The position numbers and the translations under genes were made by a program. Shown piece by piece: positions 19,473-28,183 of a DNA stretch of 64,000 nucleotides. Location of the stretch: NCBI GenBank assembly GCA_936936565.1, contig CAKZIX010000120.1:1-64000 (forward strand). Direction: 5' to 3'. Each line of letters starts with the position of its first letter. Positions within the stretch are counted from its first letter, which is position 1. Source of the DNA: an uncultured Nocardiaceae bacterium (GTDB lineage: Bacteria > Actinomycetota > Actinomycetes > Mycobacteriales > Mycobacteriaceae). A model generated the notes under the pieces. The model worked only from the letters and a program-made list of their open reading frames with translations. It was not told where the DNA came from and searched no databases.

Positions 19473-20252
19473 ATGAAGGTCGTCCTGTTCTGCGGCGGAT
19501 ACGGCATGCGCATGCGCAACGGATCCGACGACATGATCCCCAAACCGATGCAGATGGTCGGGCCGCGCCCGCTGCTGTGGCACGTCATGCGTTACTACGC
19601 GCACTACGGCCACACGGAATTCGTTCTGTGCCTCGGCTACGGCGCCGCGCACATCAAGAACTTCTTCCTCAACTACTCCGAGGCCGCGTCCAACGATTTC
19701 GTGATGCGCGACGGGAAAATCGAACTGCTGCAAACGGATATCTCCGACTGGTCGATCACCTTCGCCGACACCGGCGTCGAATCGGCGATCGGTGAGCGGC
19801 TGCGGCGGGTGCGCGAGCACATCGGCGGCGACGAGCATTTCCTGGCCAACTACGCCGACGTGCTCACCGACGCTCCGATGGACGACATCGTCGCCAAGTT
19901 CCACGCCAGCGGCGCGGCCGCCTCGATGATGATCGTGCCGCCGCAATCGTCGTTCCACTGCGTCGATGTCACCGAAACCGGTGAGGTCAAAGACATTACG
20001 GCCGTCTCGAAGCTGCCGATCTGGGAGAACGGCGGCTTCTTCGTGCTGTCCCAGGAGATCTTCGACCTGCTGCCGCCCGGCGGCGACCTCGTCGAGGACG
20101 CGTGCGGAGCCCTTGCAGGACAGGGCCGTCTGTTCGGCTACCGCTACGACGGCTTCTGGAAGCCCGCCGACACCTTCAAGGAACGCGCCGAACTCGACGC
20201 GAGCTACGCGCGCGGCGAGCGGCCGTGGATGGTGTGGGAGCAAGGGCATTGA
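19473..20252 (+). CDS. Glucose-1-phosphate cytidylyltransferase-like sugar nucleotidyltransferase
   Basis: A 259-residue nucleotidyltransferase. It starts KVVLFCGGYGMRMRNG (the glycine-rich CTP-binding loop, in the shorter FCGGYG form of RfbF), then IPKPMQMVGPRPLLWHVM and YADVLTDAPMDDIV (metal-binding aspartate), and ends with the RfbF-like GFWKPADTFKERAELD. It probably makes a CDP-hexose for a branched or deoxy sugar. A CDP-glucose 4,6-dehydratase, which would normally come next, is not obvious in this window. The stop overlaps the next start (TTGA). Confidence 0.82.
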   Translation: MKVVLFCGGYGMRMRNGSDDMIPKPMQMVGPRPLLWHVMRYYAHYGHTEFVLCLGYGAAHIKNFFLNYSEAASNDFVMRDGKIELLQTDISDWSITFADTGVESAIGERLRRVREHIGGDEHFLANYADVLTDAPMDDIVAKFHASGAAASMMIVPPQSSFHCVDVTETGEVKDITAVSKLPIWENGGFFVLSQEIFDLLPPGGDLVEDACGALAGQGRLFGYRYDGFWKPADTFKERAELDASYARGERPWMVWEQGH

Positions 20253-20893
20253 TCTCGCTGTCGCCCGGCACGGTCACCGACATCGCCGTGCTGGGCGCAC
20301 ATTGCGACGACATCGCCATCGCGATGGGCGGCACGCTGCGCAGCCTGACCCCCGGCGTGCGGGTGCGGGCGCTGGTGCTCACCGGCGGGGGCACCACCCG
20401 CGAGGCCGAGGAACACGCTGCGCTGGAAGCGTTTTGCCCGGACGCCGACCTCGAACTGACCGTGCTCGACTTCCCCGACGGGCGCACGCCCGCGCACTGG
20501 AACGCCGTGAAGGACGCCGTGCGCGACTTTCGGAAAACCTGTGAGCCGCAACTGGTGTTCGCGCCGCACCGGCACGACGCCCATCAGGATCACCGGCTGC
20601 TGGCGGAATTGGTGCCCACCGAATTTCGCGACCACTTGATCCTCGGTTACGAAATCCTCAAGTGGGAGACCGACACTCCGCGGCCGACGGTGTTCCATGC
20701 GCTCAGTTCCGAAGCGGCGCACGAGAAGGCCCGCCTGCTGCACAAGTGCTACCCGTCGCAGGAACACCACGACTGGTTCGAGGAAGAGTCCTTCCTCGGC
20801 CTCGCACGGCTGCGCGGCGTGCAATGCCGCGCTCCCTACGCCGAGGCCTTCATGCTCGACAAGGCCGTTCTCACTTTAGGAAAGGGGCAGTAG
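20249..20893 (+). CDS. PIG-L/LmbE family deacetylase
   Basis: A zinc-dependent amidohydrolase of about 214 residues. The metal motif is present as VLGAHCDDIAI (AHxDD) and APHRHDAHQDHRL (HxxDxxxxH). PIG-L enzymes N-deacetylate sugars such as GlcNAc-inositol or nucleotide-linked acetamido sugars. TTG 20249 was chosen: it overlaps the cytidylyltransferase stop, a purine-rich GGGAGCAAGGG precedes it, and the protein then begins just before the conserved strand. The stop is adjacent to the epimerase start. The position suggests that it acts on an intermediate or product of the CDP-sugar pathway. Confidence 0.78.
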   Translation: MISLSPGTVTDIAVLGAHCDDIAIAMGGTLRSLTPGVRVRALVLTGGGTTREAEEHAALEAFCPDADLELTVLDFPDGRTPAHWNAVKDAVRDFRKTCEPQLVFAPHRHDAHQDHRLLAELVPTEFRDHLILGYEILKWETDTPRPTVFHALSSEAAHEKARLLHKCYPSQEHHDWFEEESFLGLARLRGVQCRAPYAEAFMLDKAVLTLGKGQ

Positions 20894-21928
20894 ATGCGCG
20901 TACTCGTCACCGGTCATCAGGGCTACCTGGGCACGGTCATGGTGCCGCTGCTGCAGGCGGCCGGCCACGATGTCGTCGGGCTGGACTCCGGCCTGTTCGC
21001 GGCCTGCGTGCTCGGCCCGGCACCGCTGGAACCGCCTGCGCTGCATACGGATCTGCGCGACGTCACCGTCGAGCAGCTCGCCGGATTCGACGCGGTGATC
21101 CACCTCGCGGCGCTGTCCAACGACCCCCTGGGCGCACTGGCTCCCGACATCACCTACGACATCAACCACCACGCGTCGGTGCGCCTGGGCCGCCTCGCCA
21201 AAGCGGCGGGCGTGTCGCGATTCCTGTACGCGTCCACGTGTTCGGTGTACGGCTCCGCCGGTGCGGACCTGGTCGGCGAGGATGCGCCGCTGCGCCCGCT
21301 CACCCCCTACGCCGAATCGAAGGTGCGCGTCGAAGACGATCTGGCCGCCCTCGCCGACTCCGGTTTCGCACCGGTATTCCTGCGCAACGCAACGGCTTTC
21401 GGGTTCTCACCGCGGCTGCGCGCCGACATCGTGCTGAACAACCTGGTCGGGCACGCCGTGCTGACCGGTGATGTGCGCGTGCTCTCCGACGGCACCCCGT
21501 GGCGCCCGCTGGTGCACGCCCGCGACATCGCCGCCGCGTTCGCGGTGTGCCTGAGCGCGCCCGTCGACAAGATCTATTGCACCGCATACAACGTCGGCAC
21601 CGAGGCCAACAACTGGACGGTCGCGCAGATCGCCGGCGCGGTCGCCGACGTGGTGCCCGACTCCGAACTGCTCATCACCGGCGAGAGCGGCCCGGACCCA
21701 CGTTCCTACCGTGTCGACTTCTCGCGCATGCGTTCGGCTTTGGGCTTCGAGGCCACCTGGACCATTCCCGACGGTGCCGCCGAGCTGTTTCAGCGCTACA
21801 CCACCTACCACCTGACCGCCGACGACTTCTTCGGCAAGTTCACCCGGCTCGCCGTGCTGAAGCAGCGTCAGGAAGCCGGTGAACTGGACGCGACGATGCG
21901 GCGCACGGATGCGATCGCCGCACCGTAG
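20894..21928 (+). CDS. NAD-dependent sugar epimerase/dehydratase (extended SDR)
   Basis: A 344-residue extended short-chain dehydrogenase. It has the dinucleotide loop VTGHQGYLGTV at the N-terminus, HLAALSNDP, and the catalytic YASTCSVYGSA and PYAESK (YxxxK). A C-terminal RSYRVDFSRMRSALGFE is typical of enzymes that act late on NDP-sugars. It lacks the TDEVYG signature of 4,6-dehydratases, so 4-epimerase or 4-ketoreductase is likelier. ATG 20894 directly follows the deacetylase stop, so the four plus-strand genes from 18241 form one operon. Confidence 0.82.
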   Translation: MRVLVTGHQGYLGTVMVPLLQAAGHDVVGLDSGLFAACVLGPAPLEPPALHTDLRDVTVEQLAGFDAVIHLAALSNDPLGALAPDITYDINHHASVRLGRLAKAAGVSRFLYASTCSVYGSAGADLVGEDAPLRPLTPYAESKVRVEDDLAALADSGFAPVFLRNATAFGFSPRLRADIVLNNLVGHAVLTGDVRVLSDGTPWRPLVHARDIAAAFAVCLSAPVDKIYCTAYNVGTEANNWTVAQIAGAVADVVPDSELLITGESGPDPRSYRVDFSRMRSALGFEATWTIPDGAAELFQRYTTYHLTADDFFGKFTRLAVLKQRQEAGELDATMRRTDAIAAP

Positions 21929-21950
21929 TGCGATAGCCGGGATACCCGAG

Positions 21951-22487
21951 CTACAGCCGCGCGCGCAGGTCGGCCCAGGAACCGCCGGCAGCGTCGCGCG
22001 GGCTCACGATGGTCACCGGCAGCGGCCACGCGATCGCCAGGTCGGGATCGTCGTACGCGACGGCGAGATCTTCGCTGGGATCGTGCGGACGGTCGATGCG
22101 GTAGCAGACATCGGCCGTCGGGGTGAGCGCCTGGAACCCGTGCAGGAAGCCCGGTGGCACGTACAGGTGCCGGAAGTCCCTGTCGTCCAACAGGAAAGCC
22201 TGCTGCCGACCGAACGTCGGCGAGTCGGGCCGGATGTCGATCAGCACGTCGTGCACGGCGCCGTTGGCGCAGCGCACCAGCTTTGCCTCGCCACGCCCCG
22301 AGCGGCCGTGCATCCCCCGGATCACCCCCTGCTTGCTGCGCGACTGCGAGTCCTGCGGGAACGTCGCCGTGACATGCTCGGCGAAGATGTCGGCATCGAA
22401 GGTGCGGGTGAACAGGCCCCGCTCGTCGTGATGCGGCGTGGGCGTGAGAACCAGAACGTCAGCCAGCTCGGCCGATTCAACGTGCAC
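21951..22487 (-). CDS. dTDP-4-dehydrorhamnose 3,5-epimerase-like protein (RmlC family)
   Basis: A 178-residue cupin. It shows VIRGMHGRSGRGEAKLVRC (catalytic His and the usual Lys), VPPGFLHGFQALTPTADVCY (the HGF and Tyr motif) and a C-terminal DPDLAIAWPL. It probably epimerises a 4-keto sugar nucleotide made by the neighbouring pathway; rhamnose synthesis proper is unlikely because no rmlA, rmlB or rmlD is nearby. It is convergent with the epimerase gene, which ends 22 bases away, and divergent from the methyltransferase-like gene at 22538. Confidence 0.85.
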   Translation of the reverse strand: MHVESAELADVLVLTPTPHHDERGLFTRTFDADIFAEHVTATFPQDSQSRSKQGVIRGMHGRSGRGEAKLVRCANGAVHDVLIDIRPDSPTFGRQQAFLLDDRDFRHLYVPPGFLHGFQALTPTADVCYRIDRPHDPSEDLAVAYDDPDLAIAWPLPVTIVSPRDAAGGSWADLRARL

Positions 22488-22537
22488 GCCGCCATTGTGC
22501 CCGCCCGGCCTGCGCGCCCGACACAGGTAGGCCGGCC

Positions 22538-23584
22538 ATGAGCGCGTGTCGGGGGTGCGGCGGCCAGGCGCTGGAGCGGGTGCTCGATCTTGGGGAAGTG
22601 CCTGCGGCGGACCATTTTCCGCCGGCGGGTACCCCGGTCACCGCGGCGGAGATGGCACATCCGCTGGCGATGGACTTCTGCCCGGCGTGCGGGCTGGCGC
22701 AGCTGGCCGACGACGACACTGTCACCGAGGAGCCGCGCGGCGTGGAGCCGCAGGCCCTCAAAGACCAGGCCGCGGCCGCAGTGGCCGAGGTGGCCGCGGC
22801 CGGCTGGCTGCGCGGGGACACGGTCACCGAATTCGGCAGTCCGCACGGCGGCACCTGGCTGCCGCTGCTGGCGCAGCGTGGATTTCGCGAGGCCACTCCG
22901 GCGCATGTGGTGCTCGACAGCTTCGGGATCATGCACGAACCGGATCAGCGCGCCGCGTTCGCGCGGCGGGCGGCGGCCACCGCGCCCGACGGAGTGCTGC
23001 TGCTGCAATTCCATTCGCTGGCCACGATTGTGCGCGACGGGCAGTGGAATGCCTTGCGGCACGGTCATTTCGCGTACTATTCGCTGGCCGCGCTGGCAAA
23101 GTTGTTGCGGCAGTCGGGCATGCGCGCAGTGCGCGCCTGGGAATTCGACCTCTACGGCGGCACGGTGCTCGTCGCCGCGGTGCACGACGGCCACGAACCG
23201 GACGCATCGGTGCAGGCCGTCCTGGATCGTGAACGCGGCCTCGACCCTGCCGGTCTCCAGCACGCGGCCGACGCACACGCGAATCAGCTTCGCGCCTGGC
23301 TGGATTCGGAGGTTGCGGCCGGGCGACGGGTGTACGCCTACGGGGCGGCCTCGCGCGCGGTGGCGCTGTTCGCACTCGCGGGCGTCACGGCGGACAAACT
23401 GCTCGCGGTGGCCGATGCCTCGCCCGCCAAACAGGGGCGGCGGATGCCGGGCACCGACGTGCCGATCATCGCGCCCACCGAGCTGGTGGCGGCCAACCCG
23501 GACCGGGTGCTGCTCACCTTGCCCGACCTGCTCCCCGAGGTGCGCGCCCGGTTTCCCGAACTGGACGGGAAGTGGCTGACGTGA
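22538..23584 (+). CDS. C-methyltransferase-like protein with a degenerate SAM motif
   Basis: A 348-residue homologue of the methyltransferase at 18241. It keeps the N-terminal zinc site (CRGCGG and DFCPACGLAQLADD) and the C-terminal domain (VYAYGAASRAVALFAL). Its central domain has TEFGSPHGGTWLPLL where active enzymes have VEVASNDGYLLQ, and RHGHFAYYS where they have YHEHFQYYT. It is also about 60 residues shorter. It may have lost SAM chemistry or may use a different sugar. The stop nearly touches the convergent gene at 23601. Confidence 0.72.
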   Translation: MSACRGCGGQALERVLDLGEVPAADHFPPAGTPVTAAEMAHPLAMDFCPACGLAQLADDDTVTEEPRGVEPQALKDQAAAAVAEVAAAGWLRGDTVTEFGSPHGGTWLPLLAQRGFREATPAHVVLDSFGIMHEPDQRAAFARRAAATAPDGVLLLQFHSLATIVRDGQWNALRHGHFAYYSLAALAKLLRQSGMRAVRAWEFDLYGGTVLVAAVHDGHEPDASVQAVLDRERGLDPAGLQHAADAHANQLRAWLDSEVAAGRRVYAYGAASRAVALFALAGVTADKLLAVADASPAKQGRRMPGTDVPIIAPTELVAANPDRVLLTLPDLLPEVRARFPELDGKWLT

Positions 23585-23600
23585 GCCGGCCCGCGGCGGC

Positions 23601-24095
23601 TTACGTGAGGTACGTCCACATCTGGCGACCCGGCCCGGCCGGGTCGTCGGTGATGCGCGGCGGGGCCCAGCCTTCGTCGACGAAGTCGGCCGCCGCCAGC
23701 GCGCTCGCGGCGCCGGTGTCGTCGGCGGCGACGATCCAGGACACCCGGCGCAGGCCGGGATACAGCTGCGGCAGCCCGCTGGCGAACACCTCGGCGACGG
23801 CGTGCACGGAGGCGTTGTCCCGCCAGCCCGAGACCTGCACGATTTCGGCTGTGGCGGTGCCGAAATCGACTTCGAGGTCGAAGGTCATGCCCACCGTGCC
23901 GGGGGTGCCGGCCTCGAAACGGCTGGCACCGCAGGCGCGCACCGACACCTCGCCGTGCGGCGTGCTCGCCGCACCCAACACCGGCACCTGCGCGCGCCCC
24001 GCGCCACGCAACCGGGCCCGGGTAGCACGCGCGGCCCACCGCAGCGCACCACGCGCCGCCACCCCACGCTCGTACCAGCTCACCCTGCCCCGCAT
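23601..24095 (-). CDS. Hypothetical protein with a GNAT-like C-terminus
   Basis: A 164-residue basic protein that I cannot name. The N-terminal 50 residues are rich in R and A (WYERGVAARGALRWAARATR). The rest alternates strands and helices and ends VSWIVAADDTGAASALAAAD then FVDEGWAPPRI, which resembles the last strand-helix of GNAT acetyltransferases; no acetyl-CoA loop is clear. ATG 24095 was chosen because the region further upstream is low-complexity and overlaps the divergent promoter. It lies between sugar-modifying and glycosyltransferase genes. Confidence 0.5.
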   Translation of the reverse strand: MRGRVSWYERGVAARGALRWAARATRARLRGAGRAQVPVLGAASTPHGEVSVRACGASRFEAGTPGTVGMTFDLEVDFGTATAEIVQVSGWRDNASVHAVAEVFASGLPQLYPGLRRVSWIVAADDTGAASALAAADFVDEGWAPPRITDDPAGPGRQMWTYLT

Positions 24096-24136
24096 TGCCA
24101 CTCGATAACTGTACTGACGATTCGGAGACGACGACG

Positions 24137-25240
24137 ATGCGACCGACCCGAGTGCTGCTCGTGGGGCCCGCACCCGCGGGGCCCGACAGCCGCGGCGGCA
24201 TGGCCACGGTGACCCGGCTGATGCTCGACGACCCCGACCCGTCGTTCGAAATCACCTGCATCCCAACCTATCTCGATACCGCCGTGTGGCACCGCACCTG
24301 GGTCGGCGTACTGGGCGCGCTCACCGCGGCGTGGCGCGTTCTGACCGGACGGGTCGACGTGCTGCACGTGCACCTCGCCCACGGCGGCAGCGTGGCACGC
24401 AAGGCGATCCCGCTGCTGGCTGCGCGGCTGCGCGGCGTACCGGCCGTGGTGCACGGGCACAGCTTCGACTTCGTCGGCTGGTTCGAGCGGCTGCCCGCAC
24501 CCGCGCGCGCGGTGGTTCGCGCGGCGCTGCCCGCGCGGCGGTGGCTGGTCCTCGGCAGCACACTGGCCAGCGAATATGCCCGCGCACTTCGGCTGGCGCC
24601 GGATGCGGTGGAGGTCCTCTACAACCCGGTGGCGATCGCAGCGGATGCGGTCGATCAGCACCGGCCGGGCCCGCTGACGGTGGTCGCGCTGGGCCGCCTC
24701 GGCGAGCGCAAGGGCAGCTTCGACCTGGTGGCCGCGGTGGCGGCGCTGCCGCCGCAGACGCGCGCGGCGGTTCGGGTGATCGCGGCGGGCGACGGGGCGG
24801 TCGCAGAGGTTCGCCAGGCCGTTGCTCAATCCGGCATTTCAGACATTCTGACCGTCAAGGACTGGATCTCCCCCGCCGAGCGCGACGAACTGCTGCGCGC
24901 CGCGCACGTCTTCGCGCTGCCCAGCTACCACGAGGGCTTGCCGATGGCGCTGCTCGAGGCGATGACGGTCGGGCTGGTCCCGCTCACCTCGCCGGTCGGC
25001 GGGATCCCGGAGGTGATCACCGACGACGTCACCGGACTGCTGGTGGCACCCGGGGACCGCGACGCGCTCGCACAGGCGCTGTCCAGGCTGGCCGGCGACC
25101 CCCACTTGCGGGCCCGGCTCGGTGCCGCCGCACGCGCGCGCGCCGACGACTTCGCGGTCAGCGGCTGGTACGACCGGCTGCACGCGCTGTGGCGGGCGCT
25201 GGCGAACGCACCCGCGACAGCACCGTCGCCAACGCGCTAG
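24137..25240 (+). CDS. Glycosyltransferase family 4 (GT-B)
   Basis: A 367-residue retaining glycosyltransferase. The N-terminal Rossmann domain holds the acceptor loop RVLLVGPAPAGPDSRGGMA. The C-terminal donor domain has VVALGRLGERKGSFDLVAAV and the GT4 signature SYHEGLPMALLEAMTVGLVP, with the conserved E-x7-E pair. ATG 24137 has GGAG upstream. The last 83 bases overlap antiparallel with the end of the next, convergent glycosyltransferase gene. Confidence 0.87.
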   Translation: MRPTRVLLVGPAPAGPDSRGGMATVTRLMLDDPDPSFEITCIPTYLDTAVWHRTWVGVLGALTAAWRVLTGRVDVLHVHLAHGGSVARKAIPLLAARLRGVPAVVHGHSFDFVGWFERLPAPARAVVRAALPARRWLVLGSTLASEYARALRLAPDAVEVLYNPVAIAADAVDQHRPGPLTVVALGRLGERKGSFDLVAAVAALPPQTRAAVRVIAAGDGAVAEVRQAVAQSGISDILTVKDWISPAERDELLRAAHVFALPSYHEGLPMALLEAMTVGLVPLTSPVGGIPEVITDDVTGLLVAPGDRDALAQALSRLAGDPHLRARLGAAARARADDFAVSGWYDRLHALWRALANAPATAPSPTR

Positions 25241-26213
25241 CGGCGACGTCCGCGCCGTGGTGGCGCGCATAGTGCTCGCGGGCCCGTCGGCCGCGCTCGA
25301 ACGCGGTGTCCGGGTCGGCCAGCGCGTCGAACGTGGCAGCCAGCCCCTCGACATCGTCGACGCCGACCGCGGGCTCGCCGGGCGGCTGAAACTCCGGCAA
25401 TCCGCCCTGGTCGGACACGATCGGGGTGACTCCCAGCTGCATCGAGAGCACCTGCACGCCGCTCTGGCTGGCCCGGCGGTAGTGCGCCACCGAACCCTTG
25501 GCCGCGGCGAGGGTGTCGAGCACGTCGGCATAGCGGTACGGACCGCGCCGCCAGCGCACGTGCGCGGGCAGCGTCAGATCCCGGTCGCTGTCTCCGACGA
25601 GCACCAATTCGTCTCCGCGCCAAGCCGGTCCGGCGACATGGCGGTCCCACGCGGCCAGCGTGACGTCGATGTTCTTGTACGGGTTCAGCCGCCCGACCAC
25701 GACGAAGTCGCGCCGCTGCGACGGCCCCGCCAGCACCGGCACGTCGGCGTCGGCGACATCGCTGGTGAGCGGCACGACGTCGGTCGCCCCGACGGCGCCC
25801 GCGACGTACTCGCTGAACGCGACCGTGCCCGCCGCGCCCGCGTGCCAGCGCCCGAACAGCGCGCGCTCCCAGCCCGGGAGCGCTTCGGCCGCGTCGTGCG
25901 GACGGTCGTCGTGCACGAACTGCACGCGAGGTAGCTTGTGCGCCAACATGATCCAACGCGGATCCCGGACCAGCTCGGTGATCGCGACATCGGCGCCGAA
26001 ACTGCGCACGGTGCGCCAGGCGCGCGCGAACTGCGGCCAGGTGGCCGGCGTCTTCGGCCGCGGATCGAGCACGAGTTCGTAGCCCCGGGTGCCCGCGGAT
26101 TCGGGGTGCTGGTTCGAGGTGACGAGCAGCACCTCGATGCCCTGCGCCCGCAGTGCCTCGCACTGCACGCGCGCCAGCGGGCGCAACCACGGCGACAGCC
26201 ACAGCACTCTCAC
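25158..26213 (-). CDS. Glycosyltransferase (GT-B fold, GT4-like)
   Basis: A 351-residue protein. It starts RVLWLSPWLRPLARVQCEAL, has the inter-domain FVVVGRLNPYKNIDVTLAAW and ends with a degenerate GT4 donor site (SQSGVQVLSMQLGVTPIVSD in place of the usual EGxPxxxLEAMA). GTG 26213 overlaps the TGA of the GT2-GT4 gene (GTGA), so it is translationally coupled in the wzx to GT2-GT4 to GT operon. The tail is rich in R and A and overlaps the convergent GT4 gene by 83 bases. Donor and acceptor are unknown. Confidence 0.8.
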   Translation of the reverse strand: MRVLWLSPWLRPLARVQCEALRAQGIEVLLVTSNQHPESAGTRGYELVLDPRPKTPATWPQFARAWRTVRSFGADVAITELVRDPRWIMLAHKLPRVQFVHDDRPHDAAEALPGWERALFGRWHAGAAGTVAFSEYVAGAVGATDVVPLTSDVADADVPVLAGPSQRRDFVVVGRLNPYKNIDVTLAAWDRHVAGPAWRGDELVLVGDSDRDLTLPAHVRWRRGPYRYADVLDTLAAAKGSVAHYRRASQSGVQVLSMQLGVTPIVSDQGGLPEFQPPGEPAVGVDDVEGLAATFDALADPDTAFERGRRAREHYARHHGADVAASALATVLSRVRSPAPATARAAGRTSR

Positions 26214-28183
26214 GCGAACACCGCCTCGATCGCCGCCTCGTAGGCATCGGCCATCGCCTCGATGGTGTAGTTGGCGCGCATCCGTTCGAACCCCTTGTCG
26301 CCCATCGCTTCCCAGGACTCGGGCGCACTGAGCAGCGCGCGCAGCGCGGCCCGCCACCCGGCGACGTCGAGCTGAGTGACGACCGTGCCCGCGGCGCCCT
26401 CGTCGAGCATGTCGGGCACGGCGCACACGCCCGAGGCAACCACCGGAACCCGCCGGGCCATGGCCTCGAGAATCACCAGCGGGAACGCCTCCGAGCGGCT
26501 CGGCACGCACAGCAGATCCGCCGCGGCCAGGGCGTGGTCGGGCCCGGGAGACCAACCGCGCCAGCGGATTCGATCCGCAAGGTCGGGCGGGGTCTGCGCC
26601 TGCAACCGCTCCCGGTCCGGACCGTCCCCGAAAATGTCCAGCTCCCAAGGCAATTCGCGCAACCCGTCCAGCGCCTCGACGAGCAGGTGCGGGTTCTTGT
26701 GCGCCACGATGCGCGAGAGCATCACCAGCCGCGGCGGACCGTCGTGACGCGAACGCGGCGCCACGTCGTCGGTCTGCGCCCGCGCGGCCACCCCGTTCGG
26801 CGCGGAAAACCAGGTGTCGTTGAGGTTCTGGAAGCGGGTCGCCTGCTGCCAGTGCCGCGGCGAGAGGGCCACGAAGCCGTCAGCGGTGCGCATGGCAGCG
26901 GCCAGCGCACGCGAGTAGGTGGGGCCGTCGGGCTCCGGCGGGATGTGCGCGCCGACCAGCCAGCGCCGCGACGCGCGGCCGCGCCGCCACAACGTCGCGA
27001 ACCCGGTTTCGGTGTTCGTGTCACCGGCAATCAGCACCGCCCGGTCACCGCCCAGATCCACGGCGGGCGCCCACCACGGCTGACGCACCACGCGCACGTC
27101 GGCGGGAATCTCGGAGACCAGCGGCCCGAAACGCTGCACGCAGACGATGGTCACGTCGTAGCCGCGCCGCGTCAGTTCGCGAGCCAGTACCACGTGCTGG
27201 CGCTCGGCGCCGCCGTACACCAGGCGGTTGGTGCTGATCAGCACGCTCGGGCGCGCGCCGCGCCGGCGCCGGGCCGCACGCTCGCGGCGGGCGGAGCGCT
27301 GCACCCGGTCCAGCACCGAGGTACCGGCCAGGTACAGCCCGGCGCGGCGCGGGCCGCGGTACCGCTCGATGTTCAGTGCGATGTTGGCGCGCAACAGATC
27401 TCGTGAGCGCAGGCTGGCCACCGCGTCGGCGGCGACGGTGCCGCCGCCGGTGTGGGTGACCCCCGCCTCGTCGGCGAGCACCAGCCGCCAGCCCGCCGCC
27501 CGCGCGCGGGCCTGCCAGTCGGCTTCCTCGCCGTAGAGGAAGTACTCCTCGTCGAAGGGCCCCAACGCATCCCAGGCGTCGCGCCGAATCAGCAGGCAGG
27601 CACCGGTGAGGTAGCCGTCGACGTCCCCGGGAGGCTGGGCGTACAGGTCCGACCACGCGGTGCCGCGCAGCCGTTCGGCGTAGCCGGCCTTGGCCACCAG
27701 TGCCCGTAACAGCGTCGTATCCCGATGTGCCACATCCCAATCCGCTCGATGCGCCCCGGCGTCGTGAATCAGCGGCGCCGCCGCGGCGACATCGGGTGCG
27801 GTGATCGCGGCGCGGGTGCGCGGGAGTCCGGATTCCAGAATCGCGTCGGGGTTGAGCAACAGCAGATCCGCATCGGGAACCTGGGTGGCGAGCCGGTTCA
27901 CGGCCGCGGCGAAGCCCAGGTTCGCCGAGCCCGTCGACCAGCGCACCGCGGGATGCTCGGCGACGACCTGCGCCATGCCTGGGTAACCGGGCCCGGAATT
28001 GTCCCAGACCAGCACCTCGCAGTCCGGCAGGTGCGCGGCCACTGCGGCCAGACACGTGCGCAACAGGTCCGGGTTCTTGTACGCGACGACGAGCACCGCC
28101 AGCGGCCGCGGCGCGGCGGCCGCCGGCGGCGGCGCACTGCGCAGCCCACCGGGCAGATAGACGCGATCCGGTTCCTTCGTCAC
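26210..28183 (-). CDS. Two-domain glycosyltransferase: N-terminal GT2, C-terminal GT4
   Basis: A 657-residue fusion. Residues about 25-300 are a rhamnosyltransferase-like GT2 domain: LAVLVVAYKNPDLLRTCLAA, VWDNSGPGYPG, SANLGFAAAVNRL, DLLLLNPDA and the acidic FLYGEEADWQARARAAGW. Residues about 320-655 are a GT4 domain: SVLISTNRLVYGGAERQHV, LVMLSRIVAHKNPHLLVEAL and CVPSRSEAFPLVILEAMARR. Such a chain could add two consecutive sugars. GTG 28183 overlaps the wzx stop and the gene's stop overlaps the next GT start, so the three genes are coupled. Confidence 0.88.
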   Translation of the reverse strand: MTKEPDRVYLPGGLRSAPPPAAAAPRPLAVLVVAYKNPDLLRTCLAAVAAHLPDCEVLVWDNSGPGYPGMAQVVAEHPAVRWSTGSANLGFAAAVNRLATQVPDADLLLLNPDAILESGLPRTRAAITAPDVAAAAPLIHDAGAHRADWDVAHRDTTLLRALVAKAGYAERLRGTAWSDLYAQPPGDVDGYLTGACLLIRRDAWDALGPFDEEYFLYGEEADWQARARAAGWRLVLADEAGVTHTGGGTVAADAVASLRSRDLLRANIALNIERYRGPRRAGLYLAGTSVLDRVQRSARRERAARRRRGARPSVLISTNRLVYGGAERQHVVLARELTRRGYDVTIVCVQRFGPLVSEIPADVRVVRQPWWAPAVDLGGDRAVLIAGDTNTETGFATLWRRGRASRRWLVGAHIPPEPDGPTYSRALAAAMRTADGFVALSPRHWQQATRFQNLNDTWFSAPNGVAARAQTDDVAPRSRHDGPPRLVMLSRIVAHKNPHLLVEALDGLRELPWELDIFGDGPDRERLQAQTPPDLADRIRWRGWSPGPDHALAAADLLCVPSRSEAFPLVILEAMARRVPVVASGVCAVPDMLDEGAAGTVVTQLDVAGWRAALRALLSAPESWEAMGDKGFERMRANYTIEAMADAYEAAIEAVFA

